Positions 37,257 through 48,790 of a DNA stretch of 64,000 bases are shown piece by piece. The position numbers were made by a program, and so were the translations under genes. Source of the DNA: Gymnopus androsaceus JB14 (lineage: Eukaryota; Basidiomycota; Agaricomycetes; Agaricales; Omphalotaceae); contig ML769602.1 in NCBI GenBank assembly GCA_009733575.1, positions 53,624 through 117,623 on the forward strand, read 5' to 3'. Positions within the stretch are counted from its first letter, which is position 1; each line of letters starts with the position of its first letter. The notes under the pieces are model-generated. The model had not been told where the DNA came from. It did no database searches and saw nothing but the letters and a program-made list of their open reading frames with translations.

Positions 37257-38751
37257 AGGGCTACTGGCGTTCTATGCCGCGCACGAAGGAAGTTTACCAC
37301 TACACAAGCGCTCGCAGTAACTGGAAGAGAGAACAATTACGACGCTTCATAAGGATTCCGACGCTGAGAGGCACGTCTAATTCAAAAGTTCTACAGCGCG
37401 ACAGTCGGATTCTTGATAGATAGATATATCTAGATAAATTACACGGCGCGATCCCGGTGTTGGGAAAACTCTAAAAGCATTGCATGTGTTATACACGGAA
37501 TCTACTTTCTAGACAGCACTATAGCCTTGAGCTTGAGCGTTTCAACTTTGCTCCCAGCTTCTCCAGCGCAATGCGCGGGCCATGATTTACTCGATCTGGT
37601 CAAAACAAGCTCTTATCAGATCCCACCGTCCCAGCATCTTCCATTCATGATTCACGTCCTCGAGTCGGCAGTCGGATGCACTCGATCCAACGAGCCACGG
37701 CACATTCCGAGAAGTGTTCAAATAATCTTCTCCATGCCTCAAGATACTCTTTGATCACCATCAGGCTCTATCAGGCTTCAGAACCAACGCACTAGCACAT
37801 GCAGCGACACAACATATTAGCATGATATTCTCTCCAGATTCTCAGACGGTCAGACCCGGATGCATGCCTACTGGTCGTCGAAATTTGAGTTTGGACTCAA
37901 CAGATCCCGATCTTCGCTTCTAAAAAACGAATTCGAAGGCGAATAGGCCTGGATGCGGATCCTTGATTCGTACAACGATTGTTATAACTCGTCCACTCTC
38001 AATCGCACACTGTCTTTCTGATATTCAGTGACATTCATATTTTCTCTGGCCGGAAGTGTCGACTCAGTGTGAATCCTTTGTGAGACATCCGCATGCTCTT
38101 CTTCTGCATGGGAAGTACAGCTTGCTTCTGAATACTGGCTATGATAACACTCACCAGTCCTTGGCTTATCGAAGAGAGACTGTGTGCAGGTATCTCAGGC
38201 CCACTTCACGTTGGTCGAATCGATGAGCTCATGAAATAGGGGAAAGTTTTAATTAACGCTCTGCTTTCGCAGCAGCTCTGCTTAGTATCGTGAAGCGTCG
38301 AGTCCTTGTGTCTCATCGTCATTTTCATATGCAGCTCCGCATCACCTTCTCACCTCCTCCACTACAAGGAAGTCGCACTATTGGCGGATCTATTCAAGCT
38401 CTACTACAAACGTGCTCTCTCCTGTTCAGCAAAAGTCGCTATCTGGATTGAAAGATAGTCAGTAAACTCTATTGTTTTCAGAACTCAAACTTACGGTTTT
38501 GATATGGTAACGTCGACCCGTAACCCATCAAGTTTGTTTTTCTCAGAATCTGTCAAGGATTTTGTCATATAGATTGTGCGATTCAAGTATATAATGAGTC
38601 CTGCCAGCTTTCTACGCGTTACCTCTTGCCATTTGAATACTGCGACCACCTTCAGCAAGTCCGTGCTTGATTGACGCGCTAACGATTCTGAGAACTTGCG
38701 GGCGCGGCTCAAGTTCGGTCCAGTAAGTTGCGGAGAATCGAGAGCCCAGCA
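37257..38751. other. shared upstream region of the receptor-like pair
   Basis: 1.5 kb without a supported gene between two divergent paralogs. It presumably holds both promoters. No clear symmetric operator was found; a small GATAGATAGATATATCTAGAT stretch lies near 37419. Confidence 0.4.
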
Positions 38752-40460
38752 ATGACTGCCTCTCAGCTTCCAACCTCTCACTTGGTGTACGACACAAATT
38801 CTGGTAAGCTTTGTTGCAAATCCGATATCTCTGCTAACATGAGTTCGGCAGCCTTTGCCAAAGTTTTCATTGGGTTGCAACTAGTCTAAAACAGAGATTC
38901 GGTACATACTAACGATTGTATGTAGGCTGCAGCTATCAGGACTCATTGGAAATCTGGTAGTTTTGGCTATCGCGTACTTCTCGCCCGTCTCCCGCCATAT
39001 ATCATGGTTTAGCTTTATCATCCTTTGGATCCTCTATAGTCTAGGATTTCTCATCCTGTTTTTTTCGGGACACTACCATGACGAACCTCCACCGTTTGGA
39101 TTGTGTATGTTCCAATCAGCAATCATACACACTTCTGCCCCTTCGTAAGTTGTTTCATTTTCGCTTAATCCTATTGTCTCTCAACCTTCCGCAGGGCAAC
39201 CGCTGGAACTTTGGCACTCGTTTTTCAGGTCTGTAAGCTGTCTCGGAGTAGAAAAATCCCTGACAACACGTAGCTTTACGTTAGCGTGCATTCGGCTGTT
39301 AGCTCGCATGCTATACCCTATCAAGGCCTGTGGTTAAAGATCGTATGAACATTTCTTTCCCCTTTTCCTTCTTTCTAATACGAGATAATGATATAGATTC
39401 TCATTTTACCCTATGCAGTTGGTGCTGCTCTCGTAGCCATGTCGCTCATTGTAAGTTCAGTTCTATCACTGTTCCGCGCATCTTAGACATTGATGTCTTG
39501 TAGCTCGGTCTTGTAATTTCCTCCAATACGACTTTCAATGTCGTGGAATATTGCGCTGTCAACCAGAGAATTCCGTATGCACTATTATTCTTTCTAATCT
39601 ACTGACACCATTATCTCCTCTCACAGTGGACGAGTAACCGCTGGACTGTCTATCGCCTTCATTATACCAGTGCTGATCATCAATTGTATGTAAGTCCTGG
39701 TATGCTGGGTACTATCTTCAATGACATTGTTCGCAGGCATGATTTACCTTATTCTCAGAAAACACTGGTCGGAGTTTAGAGCCTCACATTTGCGACAATC
39801 CAGGTCCTTGTTCATCCGCGCCTCCGTGTTCAGTGTGTGTGCTTTTATGGCTTTGGGGTATGTGTCTTCAATTGTAGACTACACACAAGTGACACCGCTC
39901 ATGGCCATCTAGGGCTGGACTTGGGTTTTTCCTCATAGTTTATACTGCGAGCTCAAAGGAACCCTTCAATGAAGTTGTGGCCAAAATGCAATTAGCTTAT
40001 GATATAATGAATATGTTTCTTTCTCTATGTGAGTAGTGCGTTGACCCATGGTATTCAACTCCTCAGCCTTCGTTTTCGCAGTTCCCGTAATGGTTATGCT
40101 GGTCTTCGGAACCCACAAGGTATAAGAATCATAACCCAACGCTCAAAGTGTCACTGATTAGCATGAGTATAGGATATCCTCCTACGGCTATTATTCTGGA
40201 AAAAAGCATATTCCATATCCGAGAGCAGTGTTCCCAATATTTCCCTGACTATCACTTCCACCGGAGATGTGACTCAAGTCTCCGAAGAGTTGAGGAGGGG
40301 ATTTCACAGACATCTACAGAGCCGCCACTGCCTGAGGTGGCTAAGTCTACGGTGCCAGAAGGTGCGCGTAGCGTGGAACTTGATACTGAACACAAGCAAA
40401 GACAATCCCCTTGGGAGCCTCCATAACAGTCTGATTGCAATTCTCGACTCGGAAATTTAG
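38752..40460 (+). CDS. seven-helix receptor-like membrane protein B
   Basis: This is the paralog of protein A. The N-terminus is rebuilt from short exons: MTASQLPTSHLVYDTNS, then AFAKVFIG, then LQLSGLIGNLVVLAIAYFSP. The intron before LQL has a textbook TACTAAC branch point (38912-38918). Further parts are ISWFSFIILWILYSLGFLIL, LCMFQSAIIHT, ATAGTLALVFQV, IILILPYAVGAALVAMSLIL, and LRKHWSEFRASHLRQSRSLF, then IRAS. The last helix (SLLPVMVMLVFGTHK) is followed by DILLRLLFWKK. The tail frame is uncertain. One frame ends at 40460; another, more natural and polar (EEGISQTSTEPPLPEVAKS), ends at 40426, which would imply a one-base shift near 40290. Confidence 0.7.
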
Positions 40461-40710
40461 CCTGACTCCTGCCTCATCGGCCATTAAAGTGGCTCCCTGC
40501 AACAGCTCTCCGATATGAATCTCCCTTCCGTTTACTCTCCACGTCAGTGGCCCATGTGTTCGTTTCGCTTTCGTGCAAGGAAATTACCTATTGCGGACGG
40601 TACCTCTACTTGGTTTATGCAGATATTAGATTTCTCGGGAATACCATACATAAAGTACAAGCCTATTGTCATTAAATGTATTTGAACAGCTCAAGCAGAG
40701 CGGTATCCAA

Positions 40711-41142
40711 TTACTGGAACGTCTCACCGGTAACGCTTTCCCAGAATCTAAGGTTCGTCAATTGAGCAAATCGACGAAGAATGACCCAAAAAGACTTACC
40801 GACATCTTTCCAGCAAACCAGGATCGGTAACTACCCTCTGCACTAGCGGAGCACCCGACTCCGTGGCGTTGAACGAGATCTCAGAGAGCTCGGACTCCGA
40901 ATTCCATCGATGCCAAAACGGAGCAAGCGTACTAGCATTGTCATTAGGGTCCAGTGTTATTACAAAGTTCGTAAACGAGGTCGTAAGTGCTTTGATGAAC
41001 TCGGCATTGTTGTAAAGAGGAACGCCGGCACCAGTGAATCTGTAGGATAGTCAGTCAAAAAAAAAAAAGCATGGACGGCAGCATTATTACGCACTTTGGG
41101 AATAAATAAGCAATATCGTTTCCGTGAAATCCAGGTGAAATG
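40711..41142 (-). pseudogene. detached 3' end of a type B carboxylesterase gene
   Basis: Read on the minus strand it gives the catalytic-histidine strand PGFHGNDIAYLFP, then FTGAGVPLYNNAEFIKAL, TSFTNFVITLDPNDNASTLA, PFWHRWNSESELSEISFN, ESGAPLVQRVV and, after a short intron, CRFWESVTGETFQ and a stop. These are normal last exons of a fungal carboxylesterase. No upstream exons are attached. The part around PFWHRWNSESELSE is nearly identical to the end of the esterase gene at 44.05 kb, which lacks the segments after SELSE. Confidence 0.82.
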
Positions 41143-41201
41143 GCGAAGAGGATAAAACACCACCAGCCTTGTTCAATGCAGGGGGGTTAATTAAGATTTT
41201 T

Positions 41202-41605
41202 GTTAAACATGTTAAACGAAATGCATCGGTAGTATCTGTATAAGCGAATATATCTTCGTTCAACACGTTCAACGCGACCTATTTGGGACATACTCAAATC
41301 TCTTCGTACGTCGTTCAACGCGTTTAACACATATTATCTGGATACAATATAAGCTACTACTGAATACAGTGTAATCTACATGAATCCTTGTCGATTATCG
41401 TTGAACACGTTCAACCCTTTGAGGTCGTTTAACGATGTTAAACGTGGATTATCTCAGGATCTCAGGAGTGGACTGTTAACGCGTTGAACACGCGTTAAAC
41501 GCTTTCCTTGCGATTCATCTCCCTAGTGTAACGTGTTGGAGGCCGTTTAACGATGTTAAACGCGAAATATCTCAGGACTGTTAGCACGTTGAACACGTGT
41601 CAAAC
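41202..41605. repeat. array of paired GTTNAAC heptamers
   Basis: GTTNAAC heptamers occur in pairs with centres 9-11 bases apart: 41202/41211, 41258/41267, 41313/41322, 41401/41410, 41428/41438, 41483/41494, 41545/41555 and a weaker pair at 41588/41598. The heptamer is its own inverted repeat. The first three pairs are copied at 43905-44020. Such spacing of about one helical turn fits binding sites for a dimeric DNA-binding protein or subterminal repeats of a transposon; which one is unknown. Confidence 0.7.
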
Positions 41606-42710
41606 GCTTTCCTTGCAGGTCGAAACAAATCTGAATTGGAAATTATTGAAAGAATAAGAATTTTCGGAGCGACAACTAGTAATTTACCTGAGCTGCAATC
41701 AGAGAGCGCAAAATCCATTAGCCCGAAGAAGACTCACTGCGAACAAGAACCAGTACAAATGACTTCGCGCTTCAAAGACACACTTCTCACATCATTCCGG
41801 TCGCAGTACTGACGAAACATGAGTGACTAGAGTGTAGATTTAAGATATTGCACGTACCCAGTAGTTTTCCATGCTTTCACCTTGGAACATTTGCGGTAAA
41901 GGTTCCAAACTCCTCGCCTTGTGTGGGCAGTCACTCTGGTGAGAGTGCACATTGTGTGACAAACCGCACTCATGATTACAGTCAACGCTACTAATGAATC
42001 ATGAGCGACATAGTGTAACTTTGAGATAGTCCACATACCTAGTAGTTTCCTTGCTTTCGGTTTCGACCGTTTGCACTAGAGCTTCATCGCCACTCTTCTT
42101 GCCACCAGCTTGAGGTGTTGAAGTTAGAGATTTCTGCGAGCAGCTATCAGGCAGTTGTCCTAGCAACACAATGATTAGTGAAGAAATCCAAATCAACTTA
42201 AGGACTTACTAAAGTTTGTGTAGAGAGGATGTCAAAAATGAGAGAAAAAGTCAAAAGAGCAAAATGCAACCCATCCCGCTATATATACAGCGGGAACAAT
42301 AAGGGCCACAGTCCACTCGAATAAGACAAGACCCTGCCGAGTGCGCCGAAACAAGGACAATAATAAGTCAAAGCTGTATTTATTAATCGCAAATCTTTGT
42401 ACATCTAACTAGAGGTGAACTCGAGTAAGTATTATAAGTCTGTTAGCGAGAATACAACTCACCTTGCATCCAAACTGAGGCAATCGCCCGCACAATTACG
42501 GGCCCTTTGAACCCGATTTTTTCTTCGTTCTAGCTACCGTTTCGAGATGTACTTGGTTCTGCTAGTCGGGCGTTTTGACCGCCGCGAAACAATAGCCTTG
42601 GCCCCTTCCTCCCGAAGGTCCAAGTTCTAATGTGAACAATACGGTCAGTCCATGGCTACGGCGAAGCTATAAAGCAATTGTGACAAACCTCAATTCAATC
42701 CAAAACCGCT
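41606..42710. other. no confident gene; possible decayed small secreted protein gene
   Basis: On the minus strand a hydrophobic start (IWISSLIIVLLGQLPDS) is followed by two similar exon-like pieces, about 41830-41900 and 42005-42080, each ending at a Y-V-x-Y-L-K motif. No ATG precedes the hydrophobic part in frame. A minus-strand TATATATA box lies near 42282. Confidence 0.3.
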
Positions 42711-43407
42711 ATGTCTTCTCTCTACGAGGAAAATCCTACCTACTCTCATACTTTGCCCACTAACCTCGCTTCCCAATCATCCGACTACGCAAAAGCTCTC
42801 TTCGGCATTATCCTGCAATGGCAGGAGGACACTGGCAGCACCACACTACAACAATTTATGAGCTGTGTGGGCTCCACGCTCAAGCATCATACCACCGTCC
42901 ACATGGGCGAAGTTGGACGATATTTTGGAGCTATAATTGTTCGGGTAAGTAAATGTTCCCACAATATGGCAAATGCATCCGTACCGATGAGCTACACAGC
43001 GCTGTAGCGACTGCGTCGATCCAGACGGCAAAAGACTCCCCATTCGTCCCTGGACCCCCACCGAGAGATTCGAGCTCCTGAGTCGTTACGTAGATTGGCT
43101 CATTAGAGTCAAAGCCAGGGAGGAATTAGACGACCTCATTCTGCGACTCTCAGAGATCACAGACCTATGTCGAACAACAGAACAATACTGCCAATTTGAA
43201 CGGAAACTTCGAAATGCTGTCGACTTGCTGGACAAGGATGGGACTGCTTCTCCAAAAGCGAAGCGTAAAAGACAACTTCATGACGATATACAGCAATCTG
43301 TCAAGCGCAGGCGAACGGGAGGAAAGGGAGGCATTGATTCCCCGCTGGGGAGATCAATCGAAACAGTGGTGATGCATGAACAAGCTAGGATAAATGAAGA
43401 CATTTAG
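42711..43407 (+). CDS. hypothetical two-exon protein
   Basis: The protein starts MSSLYEENPTYSHTLPTNLA. Exon 1 (42711-42944) joins exon 2 (43000-43407) across a clean GTAAGT...CAG intron, giving IVR then RCSDCVDPDGKRLPIRPWTP. The C-terminal third is basic, with nuclear-localisation-like clusters (SPKAKRKRQ; SVKRRRTGGKGG). I do not recognise the family. Residues ALFGIILQWQEDTGSTTLQQ are weakly similar to the truncated frame at 43641. A nuclear role is suggested only by the basic clusters. Confidence 0.6.
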
Positions 43408-43640
43408 TGTACTAAATAGATAGATTTTCGAAACGACTTTACCTCCCAAAGCGATATTAAGTCCATGTCACCGTAATGATTCCTATTGCCAGCTTTGACC
43501 TGAACAATAGGCGTGGCCACATCGGATAATAAGAGTGGCTGGCCAAGTGGCATAACACCCCGTGCTCGATTTCGCTTTGGCCCTCCAGAGTACAAAAACC
43601 CCTCGCAAACACTACCATCTCATTTCTACCCACTGAACGA

Positions 43641-43889
43641 ATGTCGTCTCCCGCTGCCAAAACCAAAGCCACCAAATGCTCTCCCCAGAAGCCCTCTCCG
43701 TACACTCTTCATCCAACTTACTCTGGCACTATCCCCTCTTTCTTCAACTGCCAAAGCCCAATGCAACAGGGTCTGTTGGGCATTGTCATCACCTTTCTGA
43801 AGCAAACCAATCGCTATGAGGCGTTGGAAAGTTTTGCGAAGTGTGTGGATAAACACACCACCACCTTTTCAATGCAGGGGGTTAATTAA
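43641..43889 (+). pseudogene. truncated paralog of the 42711 protein
   Basis: MSSPAAKTKATKCSPQKPSP opens a frame whose part GLLGIVITFLKQTNRYEALE, then SFAKCVDKHTTT, aligns with ALFGIILQWQ... of the gene at 42711. At about 43870 it runs into the repeat block also found at 41180, and it stops at 43889. It is therefore cut off inside the conserved domain. Confidence 0.55.
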
Positions 43890-44333
43890 GATTTTTGTTA
43901 AACATGTTAACGAAATGCATCGGTAGTATCTGTATAAGCGAATATATCTTCGTTCAACACGTTCAACGCGACCTATTTGGGACATACTCAAATCTCTTCG
44001 TACGTCGTTCAACGCGGTTTACACATATTATCTGAAGTACAATATAAGCTACCTCAGAGAGCTCGGACTCCGAATTCCATCGATGCCAAAACGGAGCAAG
44101 CGTACTAGCATTGTCATTAGGGTCCAGTGTTATTACAAAATTCGTAAACGAGGTCGTGAAGTGCTTTGATGAACTCGGCATTGTTGTAAAGGAGGAACGC
44201 CGGCACCTAGTGAATCTGTAGGATAGTGCAGTCAAAAAAAAAAAGCATGGACGGCAGCATTATTAGCATACGCACTTTAGGAATAAATAAGCAATATCGT
44301 TTCCGTGAAATCCAGGTGCAAATGGCGAAGAGG
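43853..44333. repeat. duplicated block: heptamer array plus esterase exons, in swapped order
   Basis: 43853-44053 matches 41143-41360, and 44054-44333 matches 40880-41142. In the left copy the esterase part comes first; in the right copy it comes second. The left junction joins GCGAAGAGG to ATAAAACACC, which equals the end of the right block joined to its own beginning. That is the arrangement made by a tandem duplication or a circular intermediate. Confidence 0.8.
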
Positions 44334-46534
44334 CCCTAGCAAAAATGAGAGATTAGATATACATAAAGCGAAAAGAATCAGCATTGGACTTGCCTTGTAT
44401 GCTGCACCGACAAAGTTTTGCAAGATATAATACGTTGGGCAATCAAATAACGCTGCAAGATATCAAACACAGCTTAGTATATTTACACAGTGATCCACTT
44501 ACCATCTCCCATAATCTTCCGAGCCGTTGCGACATTATCCCCAAAGCTTTTATAGTGAGCACCTGCCGCCTTTCGTCTGGGCTGACGAAAGCGTAGGGAA
44601 AAGTTGCGCAACATATTCGGAAGTATGAGAAAGGGCATTAACAATGTCCCTATGGACGAAAAATGATCCCTCATCAGTGGTGCTAAACGCAAGCAAATTG
44701 TTCTGGAAAAGTAATTAATGAATCGGTATATATATACACGTTAGAGAAAGCACGGAATCATTTATTTACCGTGTTTAGCTTGCCGGCCTTGAGGGCTTTC
44801 AAAGGGCTCTGAGTAATGAACGTCCCATCCACGACGGGAACAGGGATGAATGTGCCGAAAAATGTTGCCCTTCCGATGCTTTTATGCGCTGTTGCCAACA
44901 CGGTGACTTCAGCGTTGCGGAGACATTCAAGAGTATCGGATGAAGAAGAGCAGCTACCGCCAACATATCGAGATCAGATCATCATCATCATCATCTGAAT
45001 CGAGGTAAAACTCACTTGGCTTGACTGACAACTTCCGTGTAGATTGCCTATAAGAACAGCCATCCATCAGCTCAAACTTGGTAGAGTAGGGAGAATATGC
45101 TGACCTTGGGGATTGGATCGTTGTATACATACTGAGACGGGAGGAAGACAGAATTGATGATAGCAGCTCGGAAGAGTGGCGGATTGGTTTGACCACCGTT
45201 TGCAATCAAGTGTTGAAGGACGGATCCTGCACCTAGTAGAGTAGTAATATGAAGAAGCTTTTCTTAAGGATCCAATCGGAAGAAAACACCGACATAAACA
45301 AATACAGACCTGCCGATTGGCCCCAGATTGTAACTTTTGTAGGATCCCCGCCGAATTTTGAAATCTAAGTAAAATATTTTTAATGTGATTTCGCGGTGGC
45401 ACTGAGTCAATAAACGTAACGTACGTGTTCTTGAACCCATTGGAAAGCAAACTGCTGATCCACTACGAAGTGAAGGGAAAACAAAGAGAGATACAGGTAT
45501 GTCAGAAGTGGCTTAGGATTCACTATAAAGCTTGGGACTCACATAGCCCAGCATTGAGTGCACCTGCCGCTTGACCTCGTCGCCTGCTAAAAATCCGAAT
45601 ACGCCAAGACGATACTGGACAGTCACGACTATCACTCCATTACCGGAATGCGTTATGAGCGAGTTCCCATCGTAGAAGCCTAATTAATTCAAATCATCGA
45701 TCGTATCGTCAGTGTGTTAAGTTTTGAGTCTGTTTAGAGAGTTTAGAAGAGAGTATGTACATAACTTACCTTGAATCGGGCCTCCGTATAACGCTCCCAT
45801 CGGTATATCTGAGAGAAAGAGCAATGTCATGAGATGAAATGACTCAATGGTTTGAGGACACAGACCCTCCGCCATGAACGTTAACAACCACCGGTAAGCC
45901 TTCTTTCTTCCCGGGCGTTACAGTTCGGGGTGTGGACACTACGTAGCACGTAGTTTGCAGTAAGCATCATCAGTAGGTGTGTCTGTCTGTCTCATTGAGC
46001 TATCCAAAGTACAAACTCACTTTAAGAAAAGGCAATCCTCCGACTCATCATCTGCGTGGATGAATTCGCTGTTCTGGTACTTGAATCCTCCCGCGTTTTT
46101 GCTGACAGGATTGACAGGACTCATTCCTATACCTCCTTGGAAGCATCTAACAGGGTACGCGTTTGCCTTTTGGGTACCAGACACCGAGGGCGGAGGCGCG
46201 GGTGCGTTGAAACGCAGTGCGCCTAGAAACGATTCAGACCCAGATTGACTATCATTATATATATGGACGTACCGGTTGGTTCAGCTGCATAGCGGATCCC
46301 CAAAAAGTTCCAATTCTGCGTCAAGGGATCGATGGTTCCCTGATATTTGGCGTATCCGAGGTCGACTACTGGGGCAAAGGCAGCGTTCAAGGGTGCTTGT
46401 AGAGCCTCGAGAGATAAAATATGTGAGATAACGGCTTGCTTGACCTCGGTGACCTTGATTGGGAAAGTAAAAGTGAAAATAGCGACAAAAAGTACAAGTA
46501 TTGAAGTGGATGCAGTACGCCAGGAGAAGACCAT
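44054..46534 (-). CDS. type B carboxylesterase, 3' end lost
   Basis: A secreted or membrane-anchored alpha/beta-hydrolase that cleaves carboxylic esters. It starts MVFSWRTASTSILVLFVAIF, a long hydrophobic signal. The family marks are GIRYA near the N-terminus, SEDCLFLK, the oxyanion loop VVVNVHGGG, VTVQYRLGVFGFLAGDEVK, the nucleophile motif TIWGQSAGAGS, FFGTFIPVPVVDGTF, and the histidine strand PGFHGNDIAYLFP. Many short introns interrupt the gene. Extra bases near 44163, 44195 and 44205, compared with the 40.9 kb copy, break the frame of the PLYNNAEF exon. After SELSE the sequence switches to the heptamer repeat, so the normal last residues are missing. The complete tail lies at 40711-41142. 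Probably non-functional or altered at its end. Confidence 0.78.
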
Positions 46535-46952
46535 AGTGGTTGGTTGTTGTCAGGAATGAAGACGCGGATCAATTACTATTACATTAAAGTAAGTCTGAGT
46601 CAGGACTGATATCCATTGTAGAGTGAGTAAGCTCCGCGATAGCACTGTAGCAGAGCGCGCTTATCAGAGGATAAGCTAAGCACCAGTAACGTCACGCTTC
46701 GCGAGACAATCCCCGACTCCTTTACGGAAATAGCGTAACGCCAGAAACTCACAACAACTAACAGAGACTCTGGTAAATATTAAGAGCTCCGGTAAGATTC
46801 TAAAACAATGCCAAAGTTCCGGCAACCATATAAATAAAGTCGTTAAATAACAACATCTACCGAACATTCTAACCAAGCATTAAAAGAATACCGGAACGAA
46901 ATAAGCAATCATAGAACAGCAAGGGATCTGCTAAAAGTTGTCAGACCAGTGC

Positions 46953-47860
46953 ATCAGAGGAATGACAACAAGTATGACCTAGCTGTAAGGATAGTATGTT
47001 GAACCTGCTCTGGCGCACCCAAACCATCATCACATAGAGGCCAAGTTGAAAAAAAGGTGTCTGGCCACCCACGAACGACATCGAACCAAGGCATCATACA
47101 AACGGATGTGAACCAACCATCGCGGATCTTCCCGAAAGCAATGAACCCAACAGTGCAATGATCACCTACTACAACAGCGATATTCACAAAGCACACAAAC
47201 TGTCGCGGAATAAATCACGAAGCAAGCTTGACAAGAAGTAGGCAATGTTTTTGGTAGCAGTGCCAGCAGCACAAAATATTTTGAATGAGACAATGATATC
47301 CGTTTGGCAGGGGATGCCCGGATATGACCACCAAGAATTCGCCTGCTCAACAACACACAGAGAATCTGTGTCAAACTGAACCTCAGGGTGCACAAAGGAA
47401 ACAGCCTTTGACCCTCCCTGTGCTCAATTCAGCAAGCAGAATGCCAACAATATGCTTGTTACTTGCCAGAACAGTGCACAGCTTTGATATCACCCAAGCA
47501 TAATCCCTGCATTTATGTGCCGGAGAGCTCAGGTAGTCAAGAAAGGATGCATTCCACCAAGCAAGGTTGCGTTTATCAACTAAACCAATAGCGGAGTCAT
47601 CTTCCATGATTCCAAAAGCTTGCAGGCGCTTAGGGTGAACCCTGCAAGGGAGGATAAGAAATAACATTGTAAGGGAAATGTTGTTGGTTTGCAGCCAAGG
47701 TCCTTATACTGTAGCAATATACTTCCTTGAATGTCGACCATTGTTGATATTGTACGAGCTGACTGTGAGGGACTGAAGGTGGGTGTTCAATGGATCGGGT
47801 TGAGTTTGCGATAACCATTGCGGTTTGCACAATGCTGTTTTCAAAAAGATATTGCATATA
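46953..47860 (-). pseudogene. unrecognised transposon-associated frame
   Basis: Read on the minus strand, pieces such as VHPKRLQAFGIMEDDSAIGL, WWNASFLDYLSSPAHKC, RDYAWVISKLCTVLASNKHI and EVQFDTDSLCVVEQANSWWS follow each other with frame changes. I do not recognise the family. Its composition and its setting among mobile remnants suggest a decayed element gene. Confidence 0.4.
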
Positions 47861-48134
47861 GTTTCTTGTTCAACCAACATTAGATGCTATCGCAATGCTA
47901 ATAGAGGGGAAGATGGGAAGAAACTCTTTCATCAGCAAATTGACCTATGCTGGTAAAGGGCGTGGTAAAATTGGGTAAAGATCTGGCAAGAAAGTCACGT
48001 TTTTTTGGTTGATTGTCGGGTACAAGGCCCTCCCTCTCACTCCATTCGAGAGTCAGGGATGGCTTGAGAGTTGGCAGCACATTGTTAAGCACTTCAACCT
48101 TTTGGAGTCGACTCTCATAGCTGTTGCTCCTGCA

Positions 48135-48338
48135 GTGGCGGCAAAAAATAATGCACACCTGGGTGTCAAAAACAATCTTTCTCTTGTTTATATGCAGCCT
48201 CCAGTATTACTTTGAGAGATGAAAATACTCTTATTAACAATGCCTTTGAGCCTACAAAAGGACATACAAGATACCTATAGGCAGAACTGGTGGAAGCACT
48301 TTCGGAAAACCAGCCCATGCATTAGTTTTTGCCGCCAC
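48135..48338. mobile_element. about 204-base MITE-like element
   Basis: The ends GTGGCGGCAAAAA (48135) and TTTTTGCCGCCAC (48326-48338) are inverted repeats. Similarity continues inward to TAATGCA on both sides. There is no coding capacity. A target-site duplication is not evident, so this may be an old or end-nibbled copy. A similar end, CAGTGGCGGCGCTTCGG, lies at 50452. Confidence 0.6.
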
Positions 48339-48559
48339 CATATATCAGTCTTTTTGAGCCTATAAGGACAACCGGAATACATTGTCTTGTCTGCTTCGAG
48401 GCTCTGAGGCTTATCTCAACACCCCACCTAGATTAAATTAAAATAAGAAAAGAGCCATAGGCTCAATTATATGTGATATGAGCCAGAGGCTAACATCTCC
48501 CATTGCTGAGGGTGAACCAAACAAACCATCACGAAAAGTGTTGAATAAGGGCCAGGGCT

Positions 48560-48790
48560 TACCAATCCCTACCTTTGATAACCAGAGGTTGTAAGGGAAT
48601 CTCAGGCCTTATCAGGCATACCTGTCTAGGTGACCCAGGTTTAGTAATATCTAAAAGGTTTCTTTCGTGATAAGGCCATATAAGTTTGGGTAAGGCCAGG
48701 TAAGATGCCACCTTAACAGGAAAGATTTGCCTTATTAGGTTGAGCTTTCCTGTGAAGGTGAACCTTACCATACTTTATATGTAAAGGTCA
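48560..48790. repeat. AGGTAA/ACCTTA-rich stretch
   Basis: Short AGGTAAG, AGGTTGA and ACCTTA words recur densely. A similar stretch of ACCTGG/ACCTAA words lies at 51550-51760 on the other side of the Plavaka remnant, in inverted sense. They may be subterminal repeats of one old element. Confidence 0.35.

Noticed and set aside
41202..41605. CRISPR-like array
   Set aside because: The heptamers are short, variably spaced, without constant spacers, and the genome is eukaryotic.
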